From Cherax quadricarinatus (taxonomy: Eukaryota > Arthropoda > Malacostraca > Decapoda > Parastacidae): DNA of 64,000 bases. Position numbers and translations under genes: made by a program. The stretch's first letter is position 1; each line of letters opens with the position of its first letter. The notes below the pieces were generated by a model, which was not told the DNA's origin, searched no databases, and saw only the letters and a program-made list of their open reading frames with translations. Shown here one piece after another: positions 1 through 11,700 of this stretch. The stretch lies in the NCBI RefSeq assembly GCF_038502225.1, contig NC_091378.1, forward strand, positions 3,571,449 to 3,635,448, read 5' to 3'.

Positions 1-283
1 GGTGGGGAGCATAGTGTCTGTACTCTGAAGGATGGGTGGGGATGTTACAGTACTGCAGGTGGGAAGTACAGTACCTGTACTCTGAAGGATGGGTGGGGAT
101 GTTACAGTACTGGAGGTGGGAAGTACAGTACCTGTACTCTGAAGGATGGGTGGGGATGTTACAGTACTGGAGGTGGGAAGTACAGTGCCTGTACTCTGAA
201 GGATGGGTGGGGATGTTACAGTACTGGAGGTGGGAAGTACAGTACCTGTACTCTGAAGGATGGGTAGGGATGTTATAGTCCAG
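1..283 (+). repeat. 57-bp tandem array from a retrotransposon tail
   Basis: About five copies of a 57-bp unit containing GGGATGTTACAGTACTGG and GGGAAGTACAGTACCTGTAC. Because 57 is a multiple of 3, the unit reads as a 19-residue repeat, but there is no sign of a real protein. The unit closely resembles the single-copy segment at 46,790-46,840, which lies in the 3' part of a non-LTR retrotransposon. I therefore read it as a local amplification of that 3' region. The left edge is cut by the window. Confidence 0.85.
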
Positions 284-400
284 AGGGTCATCTCAACTGT
301 AATGTATACCTGGAGTGTACCTGGAGAGGGTTTCGAAGTTCAATGCCCCGCGGCACACTTCTTGCAAGACAGTGGTTGAATGAAAGATAGTGAAAGTGTC
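284..400 (+). mobile_element. Retrotransposon 3'-tail remnant with nested fragment
   Basis: Continues the element feeding the 57-bp array. The stretch GCAAGACAGTGGTTGAATGA, followed by GATAGTGAAAG, matches the tail at 46,868-46,905. Between array and tail, 308-354 resembles the 3' end of the other retrotransposon family near 45,845-45,895 (CCTGGAG, then a CCCCGCGGC end), so one fragment seems nested in another. Both matches are by eye. Confidence 0.55.
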
Positions 401-479
401 CTTTACGCTTGATCACGTCACTCAGCCGTGTAGGAAGACTCTCACACAAATTCTTGAGGGTTTGGGGAGGTATATTATT

Positions 480-1207
480 TCATGCCTCATGTAGAGCAGC
501 CTCCAGCCACTGGATGGAACTGATATCCTTGCCCCGTAAACTTCGTTTCACTATTGACCAGAGGTTCTCAATAGGGTCTGGGGAATTGCCTGGCCAGTCA
601 TTAAAGACCCTCACTTCACAGTCCTTAAGCCACTGAACTACAGATTTGGCGGTATGACACGGTGCATCGTCCTGCATAAAAACCGTAGCCCCCACACTCC
701 TCGAACGCCTTAGGTCACACAATAACTCCAGGTAATTATACTGGTTCATATACTGGTTTTTGGCAAGCACAATGAGTTCACCAACACTCTGAACACTGAA
801 ACATCCCCAAACCATGAGAGAGTCTGGGTGTTTGGTGGTTCCACAAGTGTAGCGTAGGTCTAGCGGGTCACTACCTCTGGGCCGATACACATGTTCCCCA
901 CGGTTACAGGGCACAGTGACTGCTGTAGCCCAGTTCTGACACGTCTGTTAACAGTTCTTAGACACTTTTGAGAGAAGATGTGGGTTCTTTTCTTCAGTTC
1001 TCTAGCAGTTATCTTAGGTGTACTCTCTAATTGCTTCTTTAACACAGTTAAGGTACAGACAGATGTCTTCTTGGAGGGGCCAGACCGAGGTTTTTGCAGA
1101 CGGTGTATCGACACTGCCACCAGCCTTGAGACGCTGCACCCAGTTCCTCACTGAAGCCCTGTGATTTGAGCTATAGTTTTAGGTGTTAAATTCTTCCTTT
1201 CACCCAT
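480..1207 (-). pseudogene. Tc1/mariner-like transposase, degraded
   Basis: Reading the minus strand from the ATG at 1207, the first 19 residues (MGERKNLTPKTIAQITGLQ) look like a Tc1 transposase start and then hit a stop. The helix-turn-helix region follows (PRSGPSKKTSVCTLTVLKKQ, then ITARELKKR and LRTVNRRV, about 1,090-960). The frame changes and the DDE core resumes with VYRPRGSDPLDLRY, MVWGCFS, VFMQDDAPCHT (second catalytic Asp) and SPDPIENLW (catalytic Glu), down to about 480. The expected segment between the HTH and YRPRGSDP, which holds the first catalytic Asp, is missing, consistent with a deletion of about 60 codons. The usual 'SPDLNPIENLW' lacks two residues. Stops, frameshift and deletion mean no active enzyme. 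I did not find clear terminal inverted repeats. Family assignment is firm; exact element ends are unknown. Confidence 0.9.
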
Positions 1208-1527
1208 AATCAAACATTTATAGCTCCAAAACCAAAGGGAACACCGGACAAAGGCTGAGGCGGATGAGAGACAAAAGCTCAACACTTCCTCTCACCACGG
1301 CAGCCACGTGAGCACTGAGGAGTCACTGTGGAGTGTGGCGGCAGACCGTGACGTCATGCTAACGGCTGCTACCCTGCATAATGCACTGACGAAAAAAGAC
1401 CCCCCTGTATGATAGGCCTTCATTTTTCGTCGCAGCATTATGCCGGGGCGCTCACCTGGCATAATACCGTGACTAGCACTGTAAGGCGCTGGTTCTACCT
1501 GTGAGATGTCTGGTGCATAGAGTGTTA

Positions 1528-1531
<4 letters not shown>
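1208..1531. other. Spacer: 5' flank of Tc1 remnant and foldback
   Basis: No coding region seen. It probably contains the 5' non-coding part of the Tc1-like element, followed by an imperfect palindrome (listed separately). Confidence 0.5.
1376..1443. repeat. Imperfect inverted repeat (foldback)
   Basis: GCATAATGCACTGACGAAAA at 1376-1395 pairs with its near reverse complement ending GCAGCATTATGC at 1443. Arms are 21 bp with three mismatches and the loop is about 26 bp, including CCCCCCTGTA. It could be a small MITE-like element or the end of the Tc1 remnant. No target duplication was identified. Confidence 0.7.
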
Positions 1532-1571
<40 letters not shown>

Positions 1572-1580
1572 GTGTGTGTG
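1532..1580 (+). repeat. (TG)n microsatellite
   Basis: About 24 TG units with one CG interruption. It abuts the 3' end of the retrotransposon on its right, as expected for the (CA)n tail of that element read on the minus strand. Confidence 0.95.
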
Positions 1581-2250
1581 TACTCACCTAGTTGTACTCA
1601 CCTAGTTGAGGTTGCGGGGGTCGAGTCCGAGCTCCTGGCCCCGCCTCTTCACTGATCGCTACTAGGTCACTCTCCCTGAGCCGTGAGCTTTATCATACAT
1701 CTGCTTAAAGCTATGTATGGATCCTGCCTCCACTACATCGCTTCCCAAACTATTCCACTTACTGACTACTCTGTGGCTGAAGAAATACTTCCTAACATCC
1801 CTGTGATTCATCTCTGTCTTCAGCTTCCAACTGTGTCCCCTTGTTACTGTGTCCAATCTCTGGAACATCCTGTCTTTGTCCACCTTGTCAATTCCTCTCA
1901 GTATTTTGTATGTCGTTATCATGTCCCCCCTATCTCTCCTGTCCTCCAGTGTCGTCAGGTTGATTTCCCTTAACCTCTCCTCGTAGGACATACCTCTTAG
2001 CTCTGGGACTAGTCTTGTTGCAAACCTTTGCACTTTCTCTAGTTTCTTCACGTGCTTGGCTAGGTGTGGGTTCCAAACTGGTGCCGCATACTCCAATATG
2101 GGCCTAACGTACACGGTGTACAGGGTCCTGAATGATTCCTTATTAAGATGTCGGAATGCTGTTCTGAGGTTTGCTAGGCGCCCATATGCTGCAGCAGTTA
2201 TTTGGTTGATGTGCGCTTCAGGAGATGTGCCTGGTGTTATACTCACCCCA
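1581..2250 (-). mobile_element. CR1/jockey-like non-LTR retrotransposon, 3' end
   Basis: On the minus strand, about 2,247 to 1,662 encodes the last ~195 residues of a reverse-transcriptase polyprotein. Recognisable blocks in order are SPEAHINQITAAAYGRLANL, LYTVYVRPILEYAAPVWNP, KLEKVQRFATRLVPELRGMS, YEERLREINLTTLEDRRDRG and FFSHRVVSKWNSL. This is the region after the RT catalytic core that is typical of CR1/jockey-type LINEs, often found alone because LINE copies are 5'-truncated. The frame is open to its stop at 1,662, and 1,581-1,661 is the 3' UTR (CTCACCTAGTTGAGGTTGCG). The 5' side is cut off at a TG-rich tandem array at 2,252. Immobile remnant; the clean frame suggests it is fairly young. 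Confidence 0.9.
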
Positions 2251-2251
2251 A

Positions 2252-2530
2252 GAGTGTGTGTGTGTGTGTATGTGTGTGTGTGTGCGTGTGTGTGTGCGAT
2301 GTGTGTGTGCTCACCTAATTGTGGTTGCAGGGGTCGATTCATACCTCCTAGCCCTGTGTGTGTGTGCTCACCTAATTGTGGTTGCAGGGGTCGATTCATA
2401 CCTCCTAGCCCTGTGTGTGTGTGCTCACCTAATTGTGGTTGCAGGGGTCGATTCATACATCCTAGCCCTGTGTGTGTGTGCTCACCTAATTGTGGTTGCA
2501 GGGGTCGAGTGTGTGTGTGTGTGTGTGTAT
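2252..2530 (+). repeat. 57-bp TG-rich array from a LINE 3' end
   Basis: A (TG)n run followed by four 57-bp units, each a TG tract plus CTCACCTAATTGTGGTTGCA, GGGGTCGATTCATAC and CTAGCCC. The non-TG part matches the 3' UTR of the retrotransposon at 1,581-1,661. The array therefore consists of repeated LINE 3' ends with their microsatellite tails. Confidence 0.85.
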
Positions 2531-2598
2531 CTGCCACAGTCACTACCAACACCACCACTCTTAACACCACTACCAGCTACCAGTAATGACCCTGGCAG

Positions 2599-2625
2599 GC
2601 GCTCAGGGCGCCCCTGGGGACAAGG
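2599..2625 (+). other. Possible collagen-like micro-exon
   Basis: Read in one frame, this stretch and its edges give GAQGAPGDKGDK, four Gly-X-Y triplets. It is preceded by CCCTGGCAG (acceptor-like, AG at 2597-2598) and followed by GTGACA (donor-like, GT at 2626). The exon so defined is 27 bp, enters and leaves inside a Gly codon in the same phase and holds exactly three triplets, as expected of collagen exons. The sequence is very short, the polypyrimidine tract is weak, and nothing similar was seen elsewhere in the window. Could be chance. Confidence 0.25.
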
Positions 2626-2990
2626 GTGACAAACCACTTCCGATTTTATGCTGTAAATCCCCCATTTCAAATTTTTTTAATCATCCCCCCTCCGTAAATT
2701 TTTTAATCCCCCCATTCCCAAAATTTTCATTTCAATCCCGGCCCCTCAAAAAAAGATTTTTAATTCCCTCCCAAAAAGACCCCCAACGCACCCTCTGAGG
2801 ATTATTAGGATTATTTCAGGATTATTAGACTTTTCCTTGGGATTAAAATTTCGGGATGAGGGGGGGGGTTAAGTCAGAAAGTTTCACAGATCAAAAAGTT
2901 CAGTTGAAGCAAAAAGTTTTAGTTATTGTCTTAACGAAGACAATGATTTGTGGATTCTGTTTCAGCACGAGAGTGAGAAGTTCTCAACCA
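2626..2990. other. Low-complexity spacer
   Basis: Runs of C and T (CCCCCCATTTC-like blocks) around 2,650-2,790, then AT-rich sequence up to the 16-bp array. No gene, RNA or mobile element recognised. Confidence 0.6.
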
Positions 2991-5900
2991 GTCACTGTTC
3001 CTGCAAGTTACTGTTCCTGCAGGTTACTGTTCCTGCAGGTTACTGTTCCTGCAGGTTACTGTTCCTGCAAGTTACTGTTCCTGCAAGTTACTGTTCCTGC
3101 AAGTTACTGTTCCTGCAAGTTATTGTTCCTGCAAGTTATTGTTCCTGCAAGTTACTGTTCCTGCAAGTTACTGTTCCTGCAAGTTATTGTTCCTGCAAGT
3201 CACTGTTCCTGCAAGTTACTGTTCCTGCAAGTTACTGTTCCTGCAAGTTACTGTTCCTGCAAGTTACTGTTCCTGCAAGTTATTGTCCCTGCAAGTTACT
3301 GTTCCTGCAAGTTACTGTTCCTGCAAGTTACTGTTCCTGCAAGTTATTGTTCCTGCAAGTTACTGTTCCTGCAAGTTACTGTTCCTGCAAGTTACTGTTC
3401 CTGCAAGTCACTGTTCCTGCAAGTCACTGTTCCTGCAAGTTATTGTTCCTGCAAGTTACTGTTCCTGCAAGTTACTGTTCCTGCAAGTTATTGTTCCTGC
3501 AAGTTACTGTTCCTGCAAGTTACTGTTCCTGCAAGTTACTGTTCCTGCAAGTCACTGTTCCTGCAAGTCACTGTTCCTGCAAGTTACTGTTCCTGCAAGT
3601 TACTGTTTCTGCAAGTTACTGTTCCTGCAAGTTACTGTTCCTGCAAGTCACTGTTCCTGCAAGTCACTGTTCCTGCAAGTTACTGTTCCTGCAAGTTACT
3701 GTTCCTGCAAGTTACTGTTCCTGCAAGTTACTGTTCCTGCAAGTCACTGTTCCTGCAAGTCACTGTTCCTGCAAGTTACTGTTCCTGCAAGTTACTGTTC
3801 CTGCAAGTTACTGTTCCTGCAAGTTACTGTTCCTGCAAGTCACTGTTCCTGCAAGTTACTGTTCCTGCAAGTTACTGTTCCTGCAAGTTACTGTTCCTGC
3901 AAGTTACTGTTCCTGCAAGTTACTGTTCCTGCAAGTTACTGTTCCTGCAAGTTATTGTTCCTGCAAGTTACTGTTCCTGCAAGTTACTGTTCCTGCAAGT
4001 TACTGTTCCTGCAAGTCACTGTTCCTGCAAGTCACTGTTCCTGCAAGTTATTGTTCCTGCAAGTTACTGTTCCTGCAAGTTACTGTTCCTGCAAGTTACT
4101 GTTCCTGCAAGTTACTGTTCCTGCAAGTTACTGTTCCTGCAAGTTACTGTTCCTGCAAGTTATTGTTCCTACAAGTTATTGTTCCTGCAAGTTACTGTTC
4201 CTGCAAGTTATTGTTCCTGCAAGTTATTGTTCCTGCAAGTTACTGTTCCAGCAAGTTATTGTTCCTGCAAGTTACTGTTCCTGCAAGTTATTGTTCCTGC
4301 AAGTTATTGTTCCTGCAAGTTACTGTTCCTGCAAGTTACTGTTCCTGCAAGTTATTGTTCCTGCAAGTTACTGTTCCTGCAAGTTACTGTTCCTGCAAAT
4401 TACTGTTCCTGCAAGTTACTGTTCCTGCAAGTTACTGTTCCTGCAAGTTATTGTTCCTGCAAGTTACTGTTCCTGCAAGTTACTGTTCCTGCAAGTCAAT
4501 GTTCCTGCAAGTTACTGTTCCTGCAAGTTACTGTTTCTGCAAGTTACTGTTTCTGCAAGTTACTGTTCCTGCAAGTCACTGTTCCTGCAAGTTACTGTTC
4601 CTGCAAGTTACTGTTCCTGCAAGTTACTGTTCCTGCAAGTTACTGTTCCTGCAAGTTACTGTTTCTGCAAGTTACTGTTCCTGCAAGTCACTGTTCCTGC
4701 AAGTTACTGTTCCTGCAAGTTACTGTTCCTGCAAGTTACTGTTCCTGCAAGTTATTGTTCCTGCAAGTTACTGTTCCTGCAAGTCACTGTTCCTGCAAGT
4801 TACTATTCCTGCAAGTTACTGTTCCTGCAAGTTACTGCTCCTGCAAGTTACTGTTCCTGCAAGTTACTGTTCCTGCAAGTTACTGTTCCTGCAAGTTACT
4901 GTTCCTGCAAGTCACTGTTCCTGCAAGTTATTGTTCCTGCAAGTTACTGTTCCTGCAAGTTACTGTTCCTGCAAGTTACTGTTCCTGCAAGTTACTGTTC
5001 CTGCAAGTTACTGTTCCTGCAAGTCACTGTTCCTGCAAGTTATTGTTCCTGCAAGTCACTGTTCCTGCAAGTTACTGTTCCTGCAAGTTACTGTTCCTGC
5101 ATGTTATTGTTCTTGCAAGTCACTGTTCCTGCAAGTTATTGTTCCTGCAAGTCACTGTTTCTGCAAATCACTGTTTCTGCAAGTTACTGTTCCTGCAAGT
5201 TACTGTTCCTGCAAGTTACTGTTCCTGCAAGTTACTGTTCCTGCAAGTTACTGTTCCTGCAAGTCACTGTTCCTGCAAGTTATTGTTCCTGCAAGTCACT
5301 GTTCCTGCAAGTCACTGTTCCTGCAAGTTATTGTTCCTGCAAGTTACTGTTCCTGCAAGTTACTGTTCCTGCATGTTATTGTTCTTGCAAGTCACTGTTC
5401 CTGCAAGTTATTGTTCCTGCAAGTTACTGTTCCTGCAAGTTACTGTTCCTGCATGTTATTGTTCCTGCAAGTTATTGTTCCTGCAAGTTACTGTTCCTGA
5501 AAATTATTGTTCCTGCAAGTTATTGTTCCTGCAAGTTACTGTTCCTGCAAGTTACTGTTCCTGCAAGTTATTGTTCCTGTAAGTTACTGTTCCTGCAAGT
5601 TATTGTTCCTGCAAGTTACTGTTCCTGCAAATTATTGTTCCTGCAAGTTACTGTTCCTGCAAGTTACTGTTCCTGCAAGTTATTGTTCCTGCAAGTTACT
5701 GTTCCTGCAAGTTACTGTTCCTGCAAGTTACTGTTCCTGCAAGTTACTGTTTCTGCAAGTTACTGTTCCTGCAAGTTACTGTTCCTGCAAGTTACTGTTC
5801 CTGCAAGTTACTGTTCCTGCAAGTTACTGTTCCTGCAAGTTACTGTTCCTGCAAGTTACTGTTCCTGCAAGTTACTGTTCCTGCAAGTTATTGTTCCTGC

Positions 5901-8761
5901 AAGTTACTGTTCCTGCAAGTTACTGTTCCTGCAAGTTACTGTTCCCGCAAGTCACTGTTCCTGCAAGTTATTGTTCCTGCAAGTTACTGTTCCTGCAAGT
6001 TATTGTTCCTGCAATTTACTGTTCCTGCAAGTTATTGTTCCTGCAAGTTACTGTTCCTGCAAGTTACTGTTCCTGCAAGTTACTGTTCCTGCAAGTTACT
6101 GTTCCTGCAAGTTATTGTTCCTGCACGTTATTGTTCCTGCAAGTTATTGTTCCTGCAAGTTACTGTTCCTACAAGTTATTGTTCCTGCAAGTTAGTGTTC
6201 CTGCAAGTTATTGTTCCTGCAAGTTACTGTTCCTACAAGTTATTGTTCCTGCAAGTTACTGTTCCTGAAAGTTATTGTTCCTGCAAGTTATTGTTCCTGC
6301 AAGTTACTGTTCCTGCAAGTTACTGTTCCTGCAAGTTACTGTTCCTGCATGTTACTGTTCCTGCAAGTTACTGTTCCTGCAAGTTATTGTTCCTGCAAGT
6401 TATTGTTCCTGCAAGTTATTGTTCCTGCAAGTTATTGTTCCTGCAAGTTATTGTTCCTGCAAGTTATTGTTCCTGCAAGTTACTGTTCCTGCAAGTTATT
6501 GTTCCTGCAAGTTACTGTTCCTGAAAGTTATTGTTCCTGCAAGTTACTGTTCCTGCAAGTTACTGTTCCTGCAAGTTACTGTTCCTGCAAGTTATTGTTC
6601 CTGCAAGTTATTGTTCCTGCAAGTTACTGTTCTTGCAAGTTATTGTTCCTGCAAGTTATTGTTCCTGCAAGTTATTGTTCCTGCAAGTTACTGTTCCTGC
6701 AAGTTACTGTTCCTGCAAATTACTGTTCCTGCAAGTTATTGTTCCTGCAAGTTATTGTTCCTGCAAGTTACTGTTCCTGAAAGTTATTGTTCCTGCAAGT
6801 TACTGTTCCTGCAAGTTACTGTTCCTGCAAGTTATTGTTCCTGCAAGTTACTGTTCCTGAAAGTTATTGTTCCTGCAAGTTACTGTTCCTGCAAGTTACT
6901 GTTCCTGCAAGTTACTGTTCCTGCAAGTTATTATTCCTGCAAGTTACTGTTCCTACAAGTTATTGTTCCTGCAAGTTACTGTTCCTGAAAGTTATTGTTC
7001 CTGCAAGTTATTGTTCCTGCAAGTTACTGTTCCTGCAAGTTACTGTTCCTGCATGTTACTGTTCCTGCACGTTACTGTTCCTGCAAGTTATTGTTCCTGC
7101 AAGTTATTGTTCCTGCAAGTTATTGTTCCTGCAAGTTATTGTTCCTGCAAGTTATTGTTCCTGCAAGTTATTGTTCCTGCAAGTTATTGTTCCTGCAAGT
7201 TACTGTTCCTGCAAGTTATTGTTCCTGCAAGTTACTGTTCCTGAAAGTTATTGTTCCTGCAAGTTACTGTTCCTGCAAGTTACTGTTCCTGCAAGTTACT
7301 GTTCCTGCAAGTTATTGTTCCTGCAAGTTATTGTTCCTGCAAGTTACTGTTCTTGCAAGTTATTGTTCCTGCAAGTTATTGTTCCTGCAAGTTATTGTTC
7401 CTGCAAGTTACTGTTCCTGCAAGTTACTGTTCCTGCAAATTACTGTTCCTGCAAGTTATTGTTCCTGCAAGTTATTGTTCCTGCAAGTTACTGTTCCTGA
7501 AAGTTATTGTTCCTGCAAGTTACTGTTCCTGCAAGTTACTGTTCCTGCAAGTTATTGTTCCTGCAAGTTACTGTTCCTGAAAGTTATTGTTCCTGCAAGT
7601 TACTGTTCCTGCAAGTTACTGTTCCTGCAAGTTACTGTTCCTGCAAGTTATTATTCCTGCAAGTTACTGTTCCTACAAGTTATTGTTCCTGCAAGTTACT
7701 GTTCCTGAAAGTTATTGTTCCTGCAAGTTATTGTTCCTGCAAGTTACTGTTCCTGCAAGTTACTGTTCCTGCATGTTACTGTTCCTGCACGTTACTGTTC
7801 CTGCAAGTTATTGTTCCTGCAAGTTATTGTTCCTGCAAGTTATTGTTCCTGCAAGTTATTGTTCCTGCAAGTTATTGTTCCTGCAAGTTATTGTTCCTGC
7901 AAGTTACTGTTCCTGCAAGTTATTGTTCCTGCAAGTTACTGTTCCTGAAAGTTATTGTTCCTGCAAGTTACTGTTCCTGCAAGTTACTGTTCCTGCAAGT
8001 TACTGTTCCTGCAAGTTACTGTTCCTGCAAGTTATTGTTCCTGCAAGTTATTGTTCCTGCAAGTTATTGTTCTTGCAAGTTATTGTTCCTGCAAGTTATT
8101 GTTCCTGCAAGTTATTGTTCCTGCAAGTTACTGTTCCTGCAAGTTACTGTTCCTGCAAATTACTGTTCCTGCAAGTTATTGTTCCTGCAAGTTATTGTTC
8201 CTGCAAGTTTCTGTTCCTGAAAGTTATTGTTCCTGCAAGTTACTGTTCCTGCAAGTTACTGTTCCTGCAAGTTATTGTTCCTGCAAGTTACTGTTCATGA
8301 AAGTTATTGTTCCTGCAAGTTACTGTTCCTGCAAGTTACTGTTCCTGCAAGTTACTGTTCCTGCAAGTTATTGTTCCTGCAAGTTACTGTTCCTGCAAGT
8401 TACTGTTCCTGCAAGTTACTGTTCCTGCAAGTTATTGTTCCTGCAAGTTATTGTTCCTGCAAGTTATTGTTCTTGCAAGTTATTGTTCCTGCAAGTTATT
8501 GTTCCTGCAAGTTATTGTTCCTGCAAGTTACTGTTCCTGCAAGTTACTGTTCCTGCAAATTACTGTTCCTGCAAGTTATTGTTCCTGCAAGTTATTGTTC
8601 CTGCAAGTTACTGTTCCTGCAAGTTATTGTTCCTGCAAGTTATTGTTCCTGCAAGTTATTGTTCCTGCAAGTTACTGTTCCTGCAAGTTATTGTTCCTGC
8701 AAGTTACTGTTCCTGCAAGTTACTGTTCCTGCAAGTTACTGTTCCTGCAAATTACTGTTCC
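2991..8761 (+). repeat. 16-bp minisatellite, ~360 copies
   Basis: Unit TTACTGTTCCTGCAAG repeated for 5.77 kb. Common variants are TTATTG for TTACTG, TCACTG, TTTCTG for TTCCTG, and TGAAAG or TGCATG for TGCAAG. Most frames stay open for long stretches because the unit rarely produces a stop; they translate to a 16-residue repeat and are not genes. From about 6,250 to 8,220 the variants show a 720-bp (45-unit) higher-order period: 6,541-6,660, 7,261-7,380 and much of 7,981-8,090 match nearly base for base. Confidence 0.97.
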
Positions 8762-11700
8762 ACCTACACCACTGCCACCCACACACCACTACCCCCACCT
8801 ACACCCCTCTACCACCACCTACAACACTACCACCACCAACACCACTACCACTCACACACCACTACTACCACCTACACCACTACCACATAAACACCACTAC
8901 CACCACCTACACCACTACCACTCACACACCACTACCACCACCTACACCACTACCACCACCTACACCACTACCACTCACGCACCCCTACTACCACCTACAC
9001 CACTACCACCACCTACACCACTACCACTCACGCACCCCTACTACCACCTACACCACTACCACCACCTACACCACTGCCACCCACACACCACTACCCCCAC
9101 CGACACCCCCTCTACTACCACCTACACCAATACTACCACCTACACCACTACCACTCACACACCACTACCCCCACCTACACCACTACCACTCACGCACCCC
9201 TACTACCACCTACACCACTACACCACCTACACCACTACCACTCACACACCACTACCCCCACCTACACCACTACCACTCACACACCCCTACTACCACCTAC
9301 ACCACTACCACCACCTACACCACTACCACTCACGCACCCCTACTACCACCTACAACACTACCACCACCTACACCACAACCACCCACACACCACTACCACC
9401 ACCTACACCACAACCACCCACACACCACTACCACCACCTACACCACTACCCCTCACACACCACTACCACCACCTACACCACAACCACCCACACACCACTA
9501 CCACCACCTACACCACTACCCCTCACACACCACTACCACCACCTACACCACTACCACCCACACACCACTACCACCACCTACACCACTACCACTCACACAC
9601 CACTACCCCCACCTACACCACTACCACCCACACACCACTACCACCACCTACACCACTACCACTCACACACCACTACCACCACCTACACCACTACCACCCA
9701 CACACCACTACCACTCACACACCACTACCACCACCTACACCACTACCACTCACACACCACTACCACCACCTACACCACTACCACTCACACACCACTACCA
9801 CCACCTACACCACTACCACTCACACACCACTACCACCACCTACACCACTACCACCCACACACCACTACCACTCACACACCACTACCACCACCTACACCAC
9901 TACCACTCACACACCACTACCACCACCTACACCACTACCACCCACACACCACTACCACTCACACACCACTACCACCACCTACACCACTACCACTCACACA
10001 CCACTACCACCACCTACACCACTACCACTCACACACCACTACCACCACCTACACCACTACCACTCACACACCACTACCACCACCTACACCACTACCACTC
10101 ACACACCACTACCACCACCTACACCACTACCACCACCTACACCACTACCCCTCACACACCACTACCACCACCTACACCACTACCACCCACACACCACTAC
10201 CACCACCTACACCACAACCACTCACACACCACTACCACCACCTACACCACTACCACCCACACACCACTACCACCACCTACACCACTACCCCTCACACACC
10301 ACTACCACCACCTACACCACTACCACTCACACACCACTACCACCACCTACACCACAACCACCCACACACCACTACCACCACCTACACCACTACCCCTCAC
10401 ACACCACTACCACCACCTACACCACTACCACTCACACACCACTACCACCACCTACACCACTACCACTCACACACCACTACCACCACCTACACCACTACCA
10501 CTCACACACCACTACCACCACCTACACCACTACCACTCACACACCACTACCACCACCTACACCACTACCACCACCTACACCACTACCCCTCACACACCAC
10601 TACCACCACCTACACCACTACCACCCACACACCACTACCACCACCTACACCACAACCACTCACACACCACTACCACCACCTACACCACTACCACCCACAC
10701 ACCACTACCACCACCTACACCACAACCACCCACACACCACTACCACCACCTACACCACTACCACCACCTACACCACTACCACTCACACACCACTACCACC
10801 ACCTACACCACTACCACTCACACACCACTACCACCACCTACACCACTACCCCTCACACACCACTACCACCACCTACACCACTACCACCCACACACCACTA
10901 CCACCACCTACACCACTACCACTCACACACCACTACCACCACCTACACCACTACCACTCACACACCACTACCACCACCTACACCACTACCCCTCACACAC
11001 CACTACCACCACCTACACCACTACCACCACCTACACCACTACCACTCACACACCACTACCACCCACACACCACTACCACCACCTACACCACTACCACTCA
11101 CACACCACTACCACCACCTACACCACTACCACTCACACACCACTACCACCACCTACACCACTACCCCTCACACACCACTACCACCACCTACACCACTACC
11201 ACCCACACACCACTACCACCACCTACACCACAACCACTCACACACCACTACCACCACCTACACCACTACCACCCACACACCACTACCACCACCTACACCA
11301 CAACCACTCACACACCACTACCACCACCTACACCACTACCACTCACACACCACTACCACCACCTACACCACTACCACTCACACACCACTACCACCACCTA
11401 CACCACTACCCCTCACACACCACTACCACCACCTACACCACTACCACTCACACACCACTACCACCACCTACACCACTACCCCTCACACACCACTACCACC
11501 ACCTACACCACTACCCCTCACACACCACTACCACCCACACACCACTACCACCACCTACACCACTACCACTCACACACCACTACCACCACCTACACCACTA
11601 CCACTCACACACCACTACCACCACCTACACCACTACCACCCACACACCACTACCACCACCTACACCACAACCACTCACACACCACTACCACCACCTACAC

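Noticed and set aside
2856..8890. Very long open frames (up to about 1,000 codons) giving LLFLQVTVPASYCSCK-type repeats
   Set aside because: They are translations of a stop-poor 16-bp tandem repeat. Several frames are open at once, and no start context, domain or splice signals support a gene.
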